From positions 13,634,010-13,698,009 of the forward strand of contig NC_134144.1 in NCBI RefSeq assembly GCF_033958435.1: a DNA stretch of 64,000 nt, in the 5' to 3' direction. The stretch comes from Carettochelys insculpta (Eukaryota > Chordata > Testudines > Carettochelyidae). The notes under the pieces are model-generated. The model did not search any database and was not told where the DNA came from. It saw nothing but the letters and a program-made list of their open reading frames with translations. Numbering within the stretch: position 1 is the stretch's first letter; every line of letters starts with the position of its first letter. Shown in pieces: positions 11,581-26,500 of this stretch. Position numbers and translations under genes: made by a program.

Positions 11581-14500
11581 CTGCAGAGAGAAAAACAAGA
11601 TTCTCACAAGTGAATAGAGGAGACCATCATTTTCAACTTAAGATGACACAAGAGGACAAGATGCTCCAGGCTCAATGAGAGGAATCTGGCCAATCTCAGT
11701 CTTTAGTACCAGAGGCAGAGCTCACAAACTTCAGAGTACATATCATTTGGACAGCACACTCACTAGCAGGCCATGGACAACTGACTAGATCAAGGTTTCT
11801 CGACCTTTTTTAAAATAAAGTACCCCCAAACTTTCCTCACATACCCCTATGGGTACATGTACCACCAGTTGAGAAACACGGTCCTAAGGTAATTTGAGGT
11901 TTGAAACAAATGCCTTTCAACCTGTCCAGATTACTGTATCCTTTCCAGGAGTTAGATTTGTTTTGCATGCCATCAAGTTACACTTCACTTAAAAACTACT
12001 TACTTACAAAATTATGCAAAAATATCACAGCAGACCACTACTGAAAACTTGGCTGACTTTCTACCCTCTTATGATAAAATTAATGAATTGGAATAGAAAT
12101 ACTGTACTTATATTTCAGTGTAAGGCATTTGAAGCAGTAGAAACATTGTCTGAATGAACTTTTAGATTGTACTGACTTTATTAGTGGGTTTTTTTTAAAG
12201 GTAGCCTGTTGTAAAACTAGGCGAGTATCTAGATGTACCCCCTGGGAGACCTAGGTGTACCCCCAAGCGTACACATATCCCTGGTTGACAAACACTGAAC
12301 TAGACTATCTCCATGTCTGACATTCTGTGACCAACTGTTATATTTTGGCACTTGTGGGCAAGTCCAGAGCTGCTCTAGAGCTCAGACTGAGCTTGTCCAC
12401 CAGACCAGGTGCAGTTTCTTTAGCTTATTTTCAGTTCAGGGTTATAACTGGGCAAGTGGCTCTCTGAGGAAGATTGAACTTACACTTGTACTTAAGGTCA
12501 AGAGGTCTTACAGGGAATTTTTGAAACAAAACCCCCTAGCAAGCTGCTCTGGCTAAATGTTCATACTTGTAAGTACAGTCCTGCTTAAAGGCTCTTATTC
12601 AAAATAACTCTTTGGACAACAGACTGTGAGGGATGTATGTTGGGATGGGAGAACAGCATAGGAAGTCTGACTGTTCACATATCTTCTCCAGCACTGCACC
12701 TTCTAATTCCATGCTGGAAGTTACCTCGCAATTCCCAGCTTTGGTACACACTTACACTCTACTCCAGAGTTAGAATCTACACCCCATCTCTACAGTACCT
12801 AGCCTGCACCCATGAGGTATGAACCCCTCTTGGACTGCTTCTTCAATCTGGGGTGTCATCTTCCTCTACTGCAGGTGTGGGCAGTAATTTTTGGCGGGCA
12901 CCACTCAAAGATTTTGGAAAGTGGTCAAGAACTACACTTTTCTATGGAGGGGATGTGGGGTCTGAGACCTGGTTTGATCTGTCTGTGAGGCTTAGAAACT
13001 GGCCAGAGTGATCTCAGAAACTGGGCTGAATTGCCCTGCCCCTAGCATAATCTTGCAGTTCCCATTAGCCAGTTTCATGCCTCTCCCTCCCACTCCCCCA
13101 GCAAAATCACTCAATTCCTATTGGCAGGCCAATGGGAGCTGAGAGATTTTGCTGGGGGTGGAGGTGGGATGAAACCAGCCAGTGGGAACTGAGAGATTTT
13201 GCTGAGGGATGTACCTCAAGTTCTCCCCACTCTCTAGTGTAGCTCAATTACAAGGTTTGACAGGCTGCATTCGGCCTGTGGGCTACATCTTATTCACCCC
13301 TGCTCTATTGTGTCGCACATCACCAAGGTATGCTGTAGTACAAAGCAAGATGAAAGCTCGGCTCTCTTCCTGTGGGAGCAATAAGGTGAATGAAAAGAGG
13401 TTTGTTTGTTTAAATGTGTTACCTATTAAGAGGATTGCGCAAGAGCTGAGCCAGAGTGCGCAGATAATAGGAGGGGGAGTTGGGAGATCTTTCCAGAAGA
13501 GACACGTCCACCTTGCATTGACTCCAAAAGATGTCTGCTACTGGAGGAATACTACAGTTTCGAAGTCTTCTGTTATTGGTAGTGATTTTCTGTTCATTCC
13601 CATCCACCTCCAGTAAACTGGTGGGTTCTTGCTGATCTGCTGGCACAATGTAGCTTTGAATAAAGAAGAGCTTTGGTTTCCCTAGGAGATCAGGGCACGA
13701 GTCTCCAGTAAAGAACTTCTTCACCCTATCCAAGGGGTACCCAGGAAAGGTCTGATCTGTGCAGAAGATGCTATGAGGGCTCCCACGGCTGACCAATATG
13801 CAGATAAAGCTGTCATAGTCTCTGTGTCTTTGCAGCCTTGCAACTTCATGGAATGTTTGGTTCATAGCTTCCACACTCAAATACCGGTAACAGAGAACTT
13901 CAAAACTTAGAGCTTTAAAAGTCTCTTCCAGCATATCTGGAAAAGAGAAGAAATTTGTTCGAGTGAATGTATTTCAAGGCTCAGTCACTATCAGGCATTT
14001 TGAAGAGCTCTTAATATTATGGCATTTCACTAGTGGAAAAACACGAGGTTTGATTCATGAAAGAAGTTCAGCCAAAATCTAGAGTCTTTACATTGGTATC
14101 AGCGGCACAGATGATAATGTCAACATGCTATCTTGAATACAAGGGAGATTTCACGGATTCAGGGTAAGCGAGCTTGTATTTTTCCACCCAGGGAACCAGT
14201 TGAGGACCACAGCTCCTCAGCCACCACCCTTCTCACTCTTTCTTGAGACTGCAGTTAGCTGTGCACATGTGATATCCCCAGCAAGGCAGGCTACCTAAAA
14301 GGTCAGTGTCTGTACTTTGCTTTCTCTCCAGAGGCTATACCAATGTACCGTCTGCAGTTACAAATTACCACACAGTCCTTTCTAAGCAAACAGATTTACT
14401 CAGAAGGTGAAAATATTACAGAGAAATCATATTTACAACAATCAAAGAACCAGCACACACATCTGGAAAGCTTCTTAGCAGTCATTACCCCCCTCTTTCG

Positions 14501-17500
14501 CCCCCCCCCCCCTTTACGTATTCCCCAGGAAATCCATTTCACATTTATTGTCCCAAAAGTCTATTCTTATCCGGCACTTTTTAATATAGTACTTTGAATT
14601 CCACTCCCAGACCTCACATCACATCTCTCCACTAGGGAGGTCACACAAAACCCTGGTCCACAGAAACTTTGCATTTAATGCAACTGACTCCAATACTACT
14701 AAAGATTAATTCAACAAGGTTTGACAAGGATAGTGCAGGAAACTGCTCTATCTTTTACAATGGGTAATTCACAAGTGTGAGGTGATTGAACTGTGGCTGC
14801 AGTGGGCTCTGGATCAGACCTAGTGTCCAAAAAAGGAAAATGTATATATTCATGTAGAAGATTGTATTTTTCAAAAACACAGCATTATTTTTATGAAGTT
14901 GATTTCTTAAAATTTGTCTGTAATTTTTAGCACTTTTTTTAAAAAGGGAATTCCATCAAGTGTATTTTTTTCCATCACCTCTTTAAATACTTATCATTTG
15001 CTATGTTTTAATAAAACACGGTTATCAACTGGGATCCCAAGAACATTTTTTTTTCTAGTTTTCATACTTTAAGCATTGATTTAGCTGTGCCAAACCACAG
15101 CACTCCTCCAGATTTCTCCATTTTCTCTCTCTTCTGAAAGGGTGATTGAGAAGCAATCCTACTCCAGGTTCATCCTATTTTTCTGGATCATCTTGGTTCA
15201 GTCTCTTTCAACACTCACTCAGTTATGTCAGTTTTGAGGACTGCACTTGATTTGGTGATTGTCTCTTTTCTGCTCGGTTTTGAGAGAAATAATCCCATAT
15301 TCCTGATGGGGATGTGTGTTCCATCGATTGCCCCTCTGCAGTTAGGGAACCCCATCACAAGAAAATCATTCACTAGTCTTTCACATTTCACTGAGTTGCT
15401 GCCTTTCATAGCAGAAGGGCACTGATTGCCTTGGATACCTGAATCACAGCAGGACCCCACTCCGAACTGGCTGTCCACTGACCAGTAACTGTCTACCACT
15501 GCAAACTTCCAGAGTTATTGTCACTTCCTTCTGAAAAGTCAGAGCAGGTCTCATTCTGGTATCGCTGCGCGTCAAGGCAGGAGAAAGCAATTTGCCACGT
15601 TCCACTAAAGCGGCCTTATGCACCTGGAAGTTTTGTAGCCACTGCTGACTGTCCTGTATCTGCAGCACAATGCAGTCCCACCATCTGAGCTTGTTTCATA
15701 GCGCCAGAACTGGCGCTACATGGTGTACAAAGCATCGCTTGCAGCCAGCATCTCCCTGGTCCTAATCTTCAGTGTTTCACATACGTGTACATCTGTGTCC
15801 TCCTCAGAGTCTTCATTGCTCTGACGGCTGCTTAGGCTCTGCACATACCACAGCATGACATGTAAGATGCTCGTAATACTTGCCACAACAGTTTGAAGCT
15901 GGCTGGGTTCCATTAGCCTTGTTTTAGCCTTGTAACGGTGCCTGCATGGGTCCCCCGTGTAAAAAGGGCATGAAAACACTTTTTTGCCATTGCTTTCCAA
16001 AGGGAAGGGGAGGAGATAAGTGCATTATGGGAGGCCCATGACACACACCAAAAGCCATCCACTGGACTGTTTTGTCCCATCAGACACTGGGAACTTAACC
16101 CACAATGCAAGGGGGCAGTAGGAACTGTGGGATGGACACTGACAGCACATTGCTGACCAAGTCAATGCTGCCAATCCTAATGTGGATGCATTCCAATGAC
16201 TTCACGTGCCAGTATGGACAAACACTTTACAAAGTCAGGTACTAAAAAAATTGACATTAACAAATTTGACCTAATCTTCTAGTGTAGACGTACCCTTAGT
16301 TAATAGCAATTTGATATGGTTATTCTAACGCAGCACAAAAACCGGCAACCTGAGTGTCTATATGGGTCATTCCTAGCAACTTAAAGCTAACAAGGTACCT
16401 AAGTTCCATTAAATTAAATGGAATTTAAGAAAGTACTTTGTTAAACTGGGCCATTAACAGCAAGATTGCATGCAAGGGCAAAAACAATCTCAACTCCTCC
16501 ACACCTTAAGAGCCCAGTCATCTGCCTTCATCTTCATCTGCTGTCAATTTAAGTGCATATGACTCTTCCTCTCTGACCTTCTTATCATGGGAGTGGGGGA
16601 ACCTCTTTAGCCCCTCCCCTATCTGCTGTATCCCAACCCAAGTCTGCTGCCAGACACAGCACTCCACTGCCGAGGTTTGCGGGAGGGACTCTCCAGCACA
16701 GCAGAGTGGTAGTGCCAATGCTAATGGTGCTGTGGTAGCCATAGGGAAGCAGGAGGGAAACGGGATCTGGAGGTTTTGGTAGCAGGAGTCAGTGAGGCTG
16801 CTGGTTGTGGGGCGGGCTCCCTCACCTTTTGTTCCCCATTTTGGGCAGAGTCAACTTATCTGATGGGGAAGGAGATGGTGGGTTGAATAACTCTGTCTCC
16901 ACTTGAGCAACCAGTTGTCTGGATAGTTAACCAGAGCAGTAAAGTACTGAGCTGGCTTTGGGTTCTGCACTGCCTTGGTTTCTCTTTGTTGCCCAGTACC
17001 CAGACTCTCACATGACTGTTTGCCCAATAACTCTCCTCTCTGGGGAGCCTGTCTATGAACCAAGCTCATGCAAGACAAGGCTTTTTCCACACCTTTCCTA
17101 GCAGCTTATGCCATTACCGAAGGACTCTCCTTCCTGTCAATGTTCAAAGTTTCTTCCTCGCGGGATTCCCTCTCCTGTGGGCTTCCTTGCTGGCTGCTGC
17201 CTAGATCTCTTCACAGGTCCTTTCTTTACTAGCCCCTCAACCTGGGGAACTGGGCTAAGCCTGGCACAGGTACAGCTGAGTCCCAAACATTTTCAAAGGC
17301 AAGGGGATACCCGGTGACACTGCCACTCACCCAAATACCAGAGAAACCTATTAGCTTTTCTCCTGCTAAACTGATGAGCAGTGAAAGAGTAAATGTTGAC
17401 ATTTACATTCACATAATTAGGCCTCAGCATTAATATCCCAAAGAATGAGTGGCTCATGCTTCTCTCAAAACTATTATTTCAGGCTGTCTTCAAATTGAGG

Positions 17501-20500
17501 AAGACACCAGCTCATGCTGTTTGTCACAGAGATGATTATGTGGCCACCAGCACAGCTGTGTAATCATTTACACAAACCCCTCCTCATATTCTTCTCTGTA
17601 ATTTCTGGCTCAGGAGTACGAGTAAGGCCTCTTCCCTTCACAATTCTGAACAAATTCCTTTCTCCTACTCAACTTCTGCTTTGCTTTAGGAGAGTGGAAA
17701 GGTACAGCATTCTTAGAGGATGCTACGTAAGTGGTAGATGAGGGACACTCATCTTCAGTGAAATTCAGAAAACCTTCCCTTCTCTCCCCTTCTTGTGCCA
17801 GGGTCACTTCTAGCAGGGGTGCTGGCAAAGTTTGTACAGCAGGGGTACCGAGAGCCAATATACCAAACTGTGAACCCCGTGTATGATGGGGACCACTTCA
17901 TGCCAGAATGCACCACAGCAGTTCTCACGCTTACGACTTCTAGTTCCAGGAACGCTCAAAAAGTGACTATCAGGATTTCTTGTTTTACATCTATCAACCT
18001 AAAGAGGCCATTTATTTGCCTTACCAGATATGGATCCTGCTGATTTTCACTGGCTGTGTCTGCATGCTTTGTAGTCACTATTTTCTTTATGTTAGTGAAG
18101 TAGCACAAGCACTGTAGAAAGCTGGTCTGTCTGCCTATGTCATTAATGAGGAACAGCAGAGAGCTGTTCACAAATCCCCTCTTTTCACCTGCTCCCAGCC
18201 TTGAATTGGGGCTGATTGCAGCCATTCACTGTGCTCTATTTTTAGCCACTCATGTGTTCTATTGGCACAGTTCAAGCCCTGGAAAGATTTTTTGATTATG
18301 CAAGTGTCTGTCAGATGGGGATTTTCAAACGACTGTCTGAAAAATTCTCATTTTAACCCGGGTATTTATGGAACTGAACTTTCCATGTAAATGCTTCCAG
18401 AAACATCAAGAAGAATTTAAAGACATCAGTTCCTTTCCCCACTACAGCTGGGGCATCAGCTTCTGCTAAGCTGAGATAAAACGGAAACCCAGGTGTTTTA
18501 TGAACAAGAGGTCGTGTACCTTCAGCTACTCGAGACATGTGCTGTCCAATGTAACCATACGGTTTGAGGTGCATGACAGATTTTTCTTTTTAAAAGCAAT
18601 ACGAAACTTGCATTCTGCTCCCTTCCCCGCTGTGTGACCTTGAGCAAGTAACTTTCCCTTTTAGAGCCTCCACCCTCTATCTTCCTCTTGCTCTATTCTT
18701 GGTCTATTGACAACATAAGTTCTTTGGGGCAGAGACTCTCCCACACTACGTGTATTTACAGTGCAGATGTCAATGTATTGCTTATCTAAGTTGGGCCTTC
18801 TAGGCACTTCTGCAAAGCCTAATACAGGTTGCACCTCTCTCATTCAGCATGCTCTGGCCCTGGCAGGTCCCAAACAAGAGAATCTGCTAGACCAAGGGAG
18901 GGTTTAGGGTTTCTGTCCCCAAACAGCCTCTGGCTCTTGGCCCCCACACTGTTGTGACGGAGGTTGAGGCTCTAGCTCCTGGCCTCAACCCCAGCTGGGT
19001 ACTTGCTTGTCCAGGAACATCCGTGGTCCTGCTGGACCATGGATATTGCCAGATGAGAGAGTACCAGTTCTAAGAAGTGCAATTTGTAATAATCAAATAA
19101 CACTACCAAATAATAATATTTAGACCACATGACCAATGAGACCTGATGAGCTTTGCAACAGAAACCTGCACACTCGGAATGTTGTCTGGCCAATCTTAAT
19201 TCCAACATTTAAATATTGCACCTGCTAGAGAGTGCAGCTGCAAGGAATTTTATCTTCACGAGACTCACCTACATCATTGCCAATGCAGTCTATAATCAGG
19301 CATACTCCTAAAGGCCGACTCTGCATTCTGTACCGATCATCATACACCTGAGAAAAGCGAAAGAGCAAATATTTATTTCACAGCTGCACTCCCTCCTCCT
19401 GTGCACAGACCTTCTCCTTTTTAACCCCTCCGTCCCCGGACCTGCCCCTTCCACTTCTGTGATGGGAAAGGTTCAGGAGGGATTGGTACACGGTTTTTAT
19501 TTGGGTCTGCTATTTCAGAGCTTGGTTTGATGCTTCACTCCATGCAACCTCACGATCTTTAGCAGAGTGGCATAAGCCACAGATAAATGCACAGCCTGAC
19601 CCAGATGTTTTAGAAAAGTTAGGGTGGGTTTGACCGCAGAGCTGTTTATTGCAGATAGATCATTAATTTAAGAAGTGTTCTCAGTCATATGGTTATTGAC
19701 AGCAATGACCTTGATGGAGTGACTACAGATGCTCTCATTATGCACTGGAACTTGGACAACTTTTTATTGTCACAACAACAGGAAGTGGATTAAAGGCATG
19801 CAGCAGCATGGTTAATTACAATTACACTTATTCCCTTACTGAGCAGTCATCTTGTGGAAAAACTACAGAGGCTCACTCCTCAGTGATCAATTAACTCAAT
19901 TAACTCCCATCCTTGCCCTTTAGCAAGTCTTATCACCACTTTGCTGTATCCCTTGCTAACAATAATGAATACAGTAATTCCCTGATAAAAATGAACAAGT
20001 AGTAATGCACAGAGATGGGGAAAGTATCCAAAAAGTTACTTGAGTAAAAGTGCAGCGGTTTTTTACTTCCTGGATACTTGAGTACACTCTAGATGTGATG
20101 CATGCGTGTGCGCACTTTTACTCAAGTAGTTTTCTAGAGGGCGACCAGCATCTTGTACTTAAGTATACCCCAGCCCACAGATGTACTTTTACTCAAGCAC
20201 CTTTTGGGGTCCTTTTTCCACCTCTAGTAATGGACAAGGAATGACAATGTTTTCCAAGCATGGAAATGGAAGGTGTCTTCAAAAAAAGTCAGTCTCAAGG
20301 GCCTAATTTGTATACATACCATTTTTTTCACCTCAAGTGAGTTGGCTCCTGATTCCTGTATTGATGTGTGAACCAGTTCTGCTGTGGTTATGAAACATAA
20401 TAGGATGATTCTCAGCATTTACGTGACACTGTCGCATATCTATATATTAGTGACTTCTCTTTCATAATAAAATACAATTAAAAGTAACCCAAGATTTCTT

Positions 20501-23500
20501 TCCTTCAGTCCTGTTGGTTCCCATCTGCTCAAATACACACTACATGGTTAAAAAAAAAATACAAGTGAACCTAGCCCATGTTAGCAATGACCATAAATCA
20601 TTGTGTGCTAGCAGAACAGTGGCTGATTACTGTTGATAAAGCACCACATGTCAAAGAAGTTGGAGGTATCAGCCTAAAGACTGATGGACTAAGGTGCACA
20701 TGATAAAACTTACATCTTATGCCACTACTCTGCATCTCTTTTGACAGGCTCTGTAAAGGTGCCAAGCATTAAAGGGACATGGAAACACAACTGTCCTTGC
20801 ACTCTCGGAGTCAGGGGTCCCAGAGCACTTTTCACAAGAAATAAATTCGCCAAGATAGTAACACATTGCAAACTTTGAGGTCACTTAGTTTTCCTGGGCC
20901 AGCTCAGTTGGATATAGGAAATCTGGAACTGTGGACATAAGTTAGCCCTTTTTATATGCCTCTGTTTCAAAGAGGCTAACTACCTAGATCTTTTGTCTTG
21001 AATTGGCTGAGCTGGTTTTGATTTGTTTTTTCTAACCTGGCTTTCTTACACAGAAGTATTTTTTGGAGCAGTTCTCACTTCTGTCACTTCCCTCTAGGGG
21101 AATTTAGAAGTATCCTACTATTTTACAAACATTACAAGTTACAAGGAAAGACTGGGTCTATGCTTACCTTGCATATTGACAGCCGCTACTCAATTTTAGG
21201 TACACTAATTGCATACCAAATATCGATTTTGCAGCTGTCAATATTCGTCCCTGCCCTCACTGCAGAATGCTGACAGGAGTGTTCCTCCCTCCAACATTCC
21301 TTTATCTTTGTGGCTTGCAAGGCATTCCAGGGTCAACGTTGACGCCGGAACACGCCATTTCACGCCTGGGCAAAATGGGACCCCAGAAGTTTAAACCTAA
21401 GTGTTCAATCTTCTGCAGCAAGTGTAGACCCAGCCAAAGAAATGAAAAAAGGCAGCAGCAAATATAGTGGTTTCCTCATTTAGACTAAGGAAAAATATAC
21501 AGACAAAATTGCCTGAAAATCCAATTAAAGCTAATTTGTTCTGCTGTTTCAATGGAAAGTAAAATTCTCTCCACACATCTGTCTCTCTTTCCACATAAAT
21601 AGATCTCTTAACTAAATGACTTGTGTATGTGATAGAATGATATTCTGCTTTCCCACAGAGAGGGACCAACACACAGGCTTTTAATTCTCATCAAAATCAA
21701 ACGTTCACCCCAAAAGAAAAGGACACGTGCACCCTGATTATGTGAATTTTTAACATACACAACCACACTGCTTTATGGGCAATGTAATGCAAGCAACTAA
21801 CAACAAAAAGTAAATAGGATCTCATTCCTTTCCCAGTACAGTCCACAATTCCCCCCCTTTAAGAACACTTCCTCGGATGTTCCTGAACGTAGATGGATTC
21901 CCATGTGGTTTTGTACTGAATCCTAACCTAGATCTAACAATGTGACACATCTAGTCAAGAGTTGCAATACCAGTTACGTGGGCAGTGTTCAGGTCTACAG
22001 GCTTTATAACACATCCTATTTTAACAAGAGAGAGTCAAGTAGCACTTTAAAGACTAACAAAATAATTTATTAGGTGAGCTTTCGTGGGACAGACAGCTCA
22101 CCTAATAAATTATTTTGTTAGTCTTCAAAGGGCTACTTGACTGCTTTTTTTGTTTTGATAGTATATACGCTAGAACGGCTTTCTCTTTGTTACCATCCTA
22201 TTTTAATGTGACATCTCCCCCACTAGGTTATCGATGGCACCTGAAGGAGACTAATTCTATTACAGTGAAGTGTCACTGTTACTTCCTTAGGTTCCACTTC
22301 AGTAAGTTTGGTAGGTTGCCACCCAAATGCTTTAAAGAATTTTTAACATGTAAGATATTGGAAAACTGAATCAATAATTAAATATTTTAAAATAGCGCTT
22401 ATACTATACGATCACAAGCTTCAATTGAAATCAACTGGAGTGGCAGGTAATCAGTAGCACAGAAAGCTAATTCCTTAAATAATACAAGGAAGTACACAGC
22501 AGGTAATAGAAGGTCTTTTTGTTAATAAAAGAGCAGGAAAGGTGTGCTTACTCTGAATGGCATGTTGTCCATTTAAACATCTTTCTTTGTTCATGTTCTG
22601 GATCTAAAAATTAAAAATAAAGCATATTTTCTCTTTTTCCACAATGGACAATCACAAATGTTACACAACAAGATTTTTCAAAACGAAAAGGTAACAGATA
22701 GTTAACAGGTCCATCAGCTGAAGAGGAGGGGCCACGTTTTCCCCATCAGGCAAAAACTTTGGTCAAAGGTTTACTCAAAACAAAGCTAACTGCACAGAGA
22801 GGAGGAAAACTGCGATCCAATTAGGTGTTTTCCATGGAACAGCTGCTTAAAATGAACTGAATGGGATGTTGCATTTATACTGCAACAACTCTGAAAACTA
22901 GGTGTGTATTTCCTAAATCGGTAACGGAAAAGAACATTACTGTTGAAATTGTGTTAGTGGGTGTACTGCGTGCTTCAGTGTATATTATACCTATGATACA
23001 GGTGAGACAGCTATCTACAGAACAGATGAGATTGAAGATTGATTCTTTCTGAGGAAGGGACTCTATTTTGAAAGCTGTTATCATCACAGTCAGACAACAT
23101 ATTCAAAACCCAGGTGCAAATCTAGGACAAGTTACATATGATAAGAATACACTAAATCTCTTATTCAGTCAAGATCATTGTTCATATGAGAAAGACTTCA
23201 TGGGAAATATAATCAAAAACCTTCAGCTTCTAACAGTCAGTGGGAAAAGTAATTTTCTTTAGGTTTTCCATAAGTACCACATCCATACAGGATAAAGAGC
23301 TCGATCTTGTTTTACTAGCTCCAGGAAAGAAAGCTGCCTCACAGCCTTTGGCAGATGTTGAGTCACATGTGCTAAATCAGGCCCTCAAAAGCAGCAGGTA
23401 AAATGAAGCAGACAAATACAGCAGTAACAAGCACTCTCAATTAGTTTTCTTTGTCCCCCAGCTTTTTGGAAGATCAATTCCCTTTTTGTTTCCAAGAGCT

Positions 23501-26500
23501 TTGACAGACAAACCATGAATGTGATTGATCTGTTGCCTACTTACCCCTGAACTGAAGGGTGGATCAATGAGAGTCAGATTAGGAAGAGAAGCCTGAAGTG
23601 CATTGATATACATTGGCTGAGAACCACTGGTGGACAGAGCTGAAAATGGAACAGAATTAAGCAGAGATTATATCAGCTAGGCCTACTAAAGCACAGCCTT
23701 CTCCCCAAGCTAAGTGTGGGTTTGTACAGAGCCCAGCACAATTGGGTCTGTGACTGTGGTTTCTAGGAAGTCAGGCAATACAAATTAATTATTTCTGAGA
23801 CAATCCACTGCCTGTACTTCCTCACTAAAATGTAAATATGTATCTGTGTGTGTATAAACATACGCACACTAAATTCTCTTTATAGAATACTCTGCATACA
23901 ATGTACTCTTAATTTTCCCTCTCTATCACGGACATCATATATTTTGGACCACATCTAACTTTCTCCAGTCCAAATTTGGAGTGCCCTCTAATGTGGTGGT
24001 GTTGAATGAAAAATTTTCATCGAATTTGTACAAATCTTCAAGGGCATATTCCAAGATGACACAAATAACACAAAGGTAATATTCAGAACATGGTGGTTTC
24101 CATGTTAGTGAGTCATAATGAGAAGTGGGTGTTAGGAAAAATAAGACTTGAAGCATAGCTGATTGTGAAGAGACCTGTAAAAAGTACATAGGATCCTCTT
24201 ATCCACCAGCACATGATGATACTACTGCCCTTTGTTCAAAAAACAAATCAATCCCAAAACACAGTACTAGTCTCTTACATTACATCATACATCACTGTTA
24301 CGAACAAGTCTGGAGCCATTACTACAGAATACTGTATAACTTTAAAATGAGGGTGATTCAGTTTTTATTCCTCTATTTTGTTTTTTCCACTATCATAAAA
24401 ACCACCCCATCATGCACCCATGTTCAAATTCCATCAAGCCACTCCCTCAAATATCATAATGCTAAGGAAATTGAGTCAAAGCTGGATCATCGTCAGTGAC
24501 ACTGTTGGATTAAAATACAAACATATAAATAATTGTTGCGACCACTGTTACATATTTGCAACAAACCCTGTATAGGTTGAACCTCTGAAGTCTGGCACAC
24601 TCTGGTCTAGCAACATTCATAATCCGGCATGATTTTAGTTATCTGGACCACCACTTACCAAGTTTCCTGTGGTCCCATAAAGTTTGTTTACAACCATGAG
24701 TATTCTGTGCTGTTATTTAGCTGTAATTTACCCTAAATGTCTTCCAAGAACCCAGTAAGCAGCAGAAGTGTTGCTAATGTTGCTAGACAATACTGACATC
24801 CTGTGGTCTGGCAAATTCCCTTGTTCAGCACAGGTCAGGTCCTGAGGGTGCCGGACTACAGAGGTTCAACCTGTACAAAGGTTAAGTGAGGTGTTTACGG
24901 AAAGGGTATGATTATTTGTACGCATGAATGCATCATTTCTGTATCTGAATCTACAGATGTTAGCTATGTACTTGTAATTCAGTGTGTTTGATTCTAAGCA
25001 TGTGAAGAATTTGGCTAGCGTATTGCAAAGGCACTATTTAAATCCCTTGACTATCAAGGAGTACTTGGCTCACAATGGACTCTGGGAGATGCCAAACCAC
25101 ATCTGATGCAATTTCCTGGGAATGTTCAAACTAAGATGTGGGTAATGGCTTCTACCTGCGAAGAACTGAATGTGCATGGACAGGAGATCTGTCCATATGA
25201 CTGGACACCACCTTGTGGGCTGTGATAGTCCGCAGGGTGAACAAAGGATCTCTCTGCCCTGTGCAAAAGCAATAAAAGGCCTGAGACATCTCTATCTTGC
25301 CTCTTTCCTGCTTCAGCCTCTTGACTATGGATTTACGCTAATGGGAGCATCCTAACAAAGGGACTGAGGTCCTGCCAATGATTTGGAAGTTACCAGACAC
25401 TTGACTTAAATCAGCAACTTATTCCATTACTGCTACAAGCCTTAATCAAGAACTTTGCAATTCAGCAATTTCTTCCTTCTTTTCATCCATCCACCAACCT
25501 TTAGATATGAAAGGATTAAGGACCGTGTGACTTATGGGTTAAATCCAGGGTGTGTGTATGGTTCTTTGGGAGCAGAAGAACCTTTTATTTGATGAGACTG
25601 GTTGTAAAGAACCACTCATCTCTGAACCCATGTTTTTTTCATGGTTTGGCAACCAAAATAGCAAGAAGAGCCCCCTTTCTTTTTAATTGGGTAAAAGCTC
25701 AATAGTTCAAGAGCTGCAATGGATGTGAATATGAGACGGTCATTAATAAATATAATCAACCCATACTTTATTTTAAGAATAGTGCACACACAGTGATGTG
25801 TAATATAGCACGTTTACTGCAGGACGTTCACAAACTTTTTACATATTCTATTTCCTCACACTTTGTGTGTGTGTTTGTACCATACTTCCTGACTTTCACT
25901 CCCAAACCCACTTTATGCCAATTTATTTCATGTTTAATTTCAGTTTTCTTTCTTAACATGCATGTTGCCCTTCACAGCAGGAACGCCACAAGCTCTTTTC
26001 CTTTGCAAAATCAAGACTTTATCAGCAACACAATTATAATATCATATCCCACAATGCACTGCCCACATTAAAGGGAGAGTTCTCCAATGTTTTGAGATGA
26101 CATATTGTTTGTCATTTAGATATGAATTGCTCATTGTTGGGCTTTGCAATTATAGCATCAAAACCCACAAAGAAGCCCTTAAAGAGCAGTAGGTTGCAGA
26201 TCCCTGTTTTCTGTGGTGATACAAAGACTAGAATACTTCAGGAAACTGCTTTTTGATTTTCTGTTAGCCACAGAAGTTCCCCTTTTGGTTGGTTTAGAAA
26301 TGAAGGACCCTCAATCTTGGGCTAAGACTGCTCTTTTTCTGATCAGTTTGTCCTGAATATGGAATTGTCAGTTGTGATCCCTGAAGGCACAGTTACACTG
26401 TCTTAAGGGCATAGTACCTATGTATCACAAAGCTCTTCAAAATGTTAGCATGCATTCCAGTATTATCATATGGCCCCTTTTTGTCTTGAGAGACAGTGGT

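Noticed and set aside
25060..25360. Possible solo LTR with an AATAAA signal
   Set aside because: No terminal repeats or target duplication could be found.
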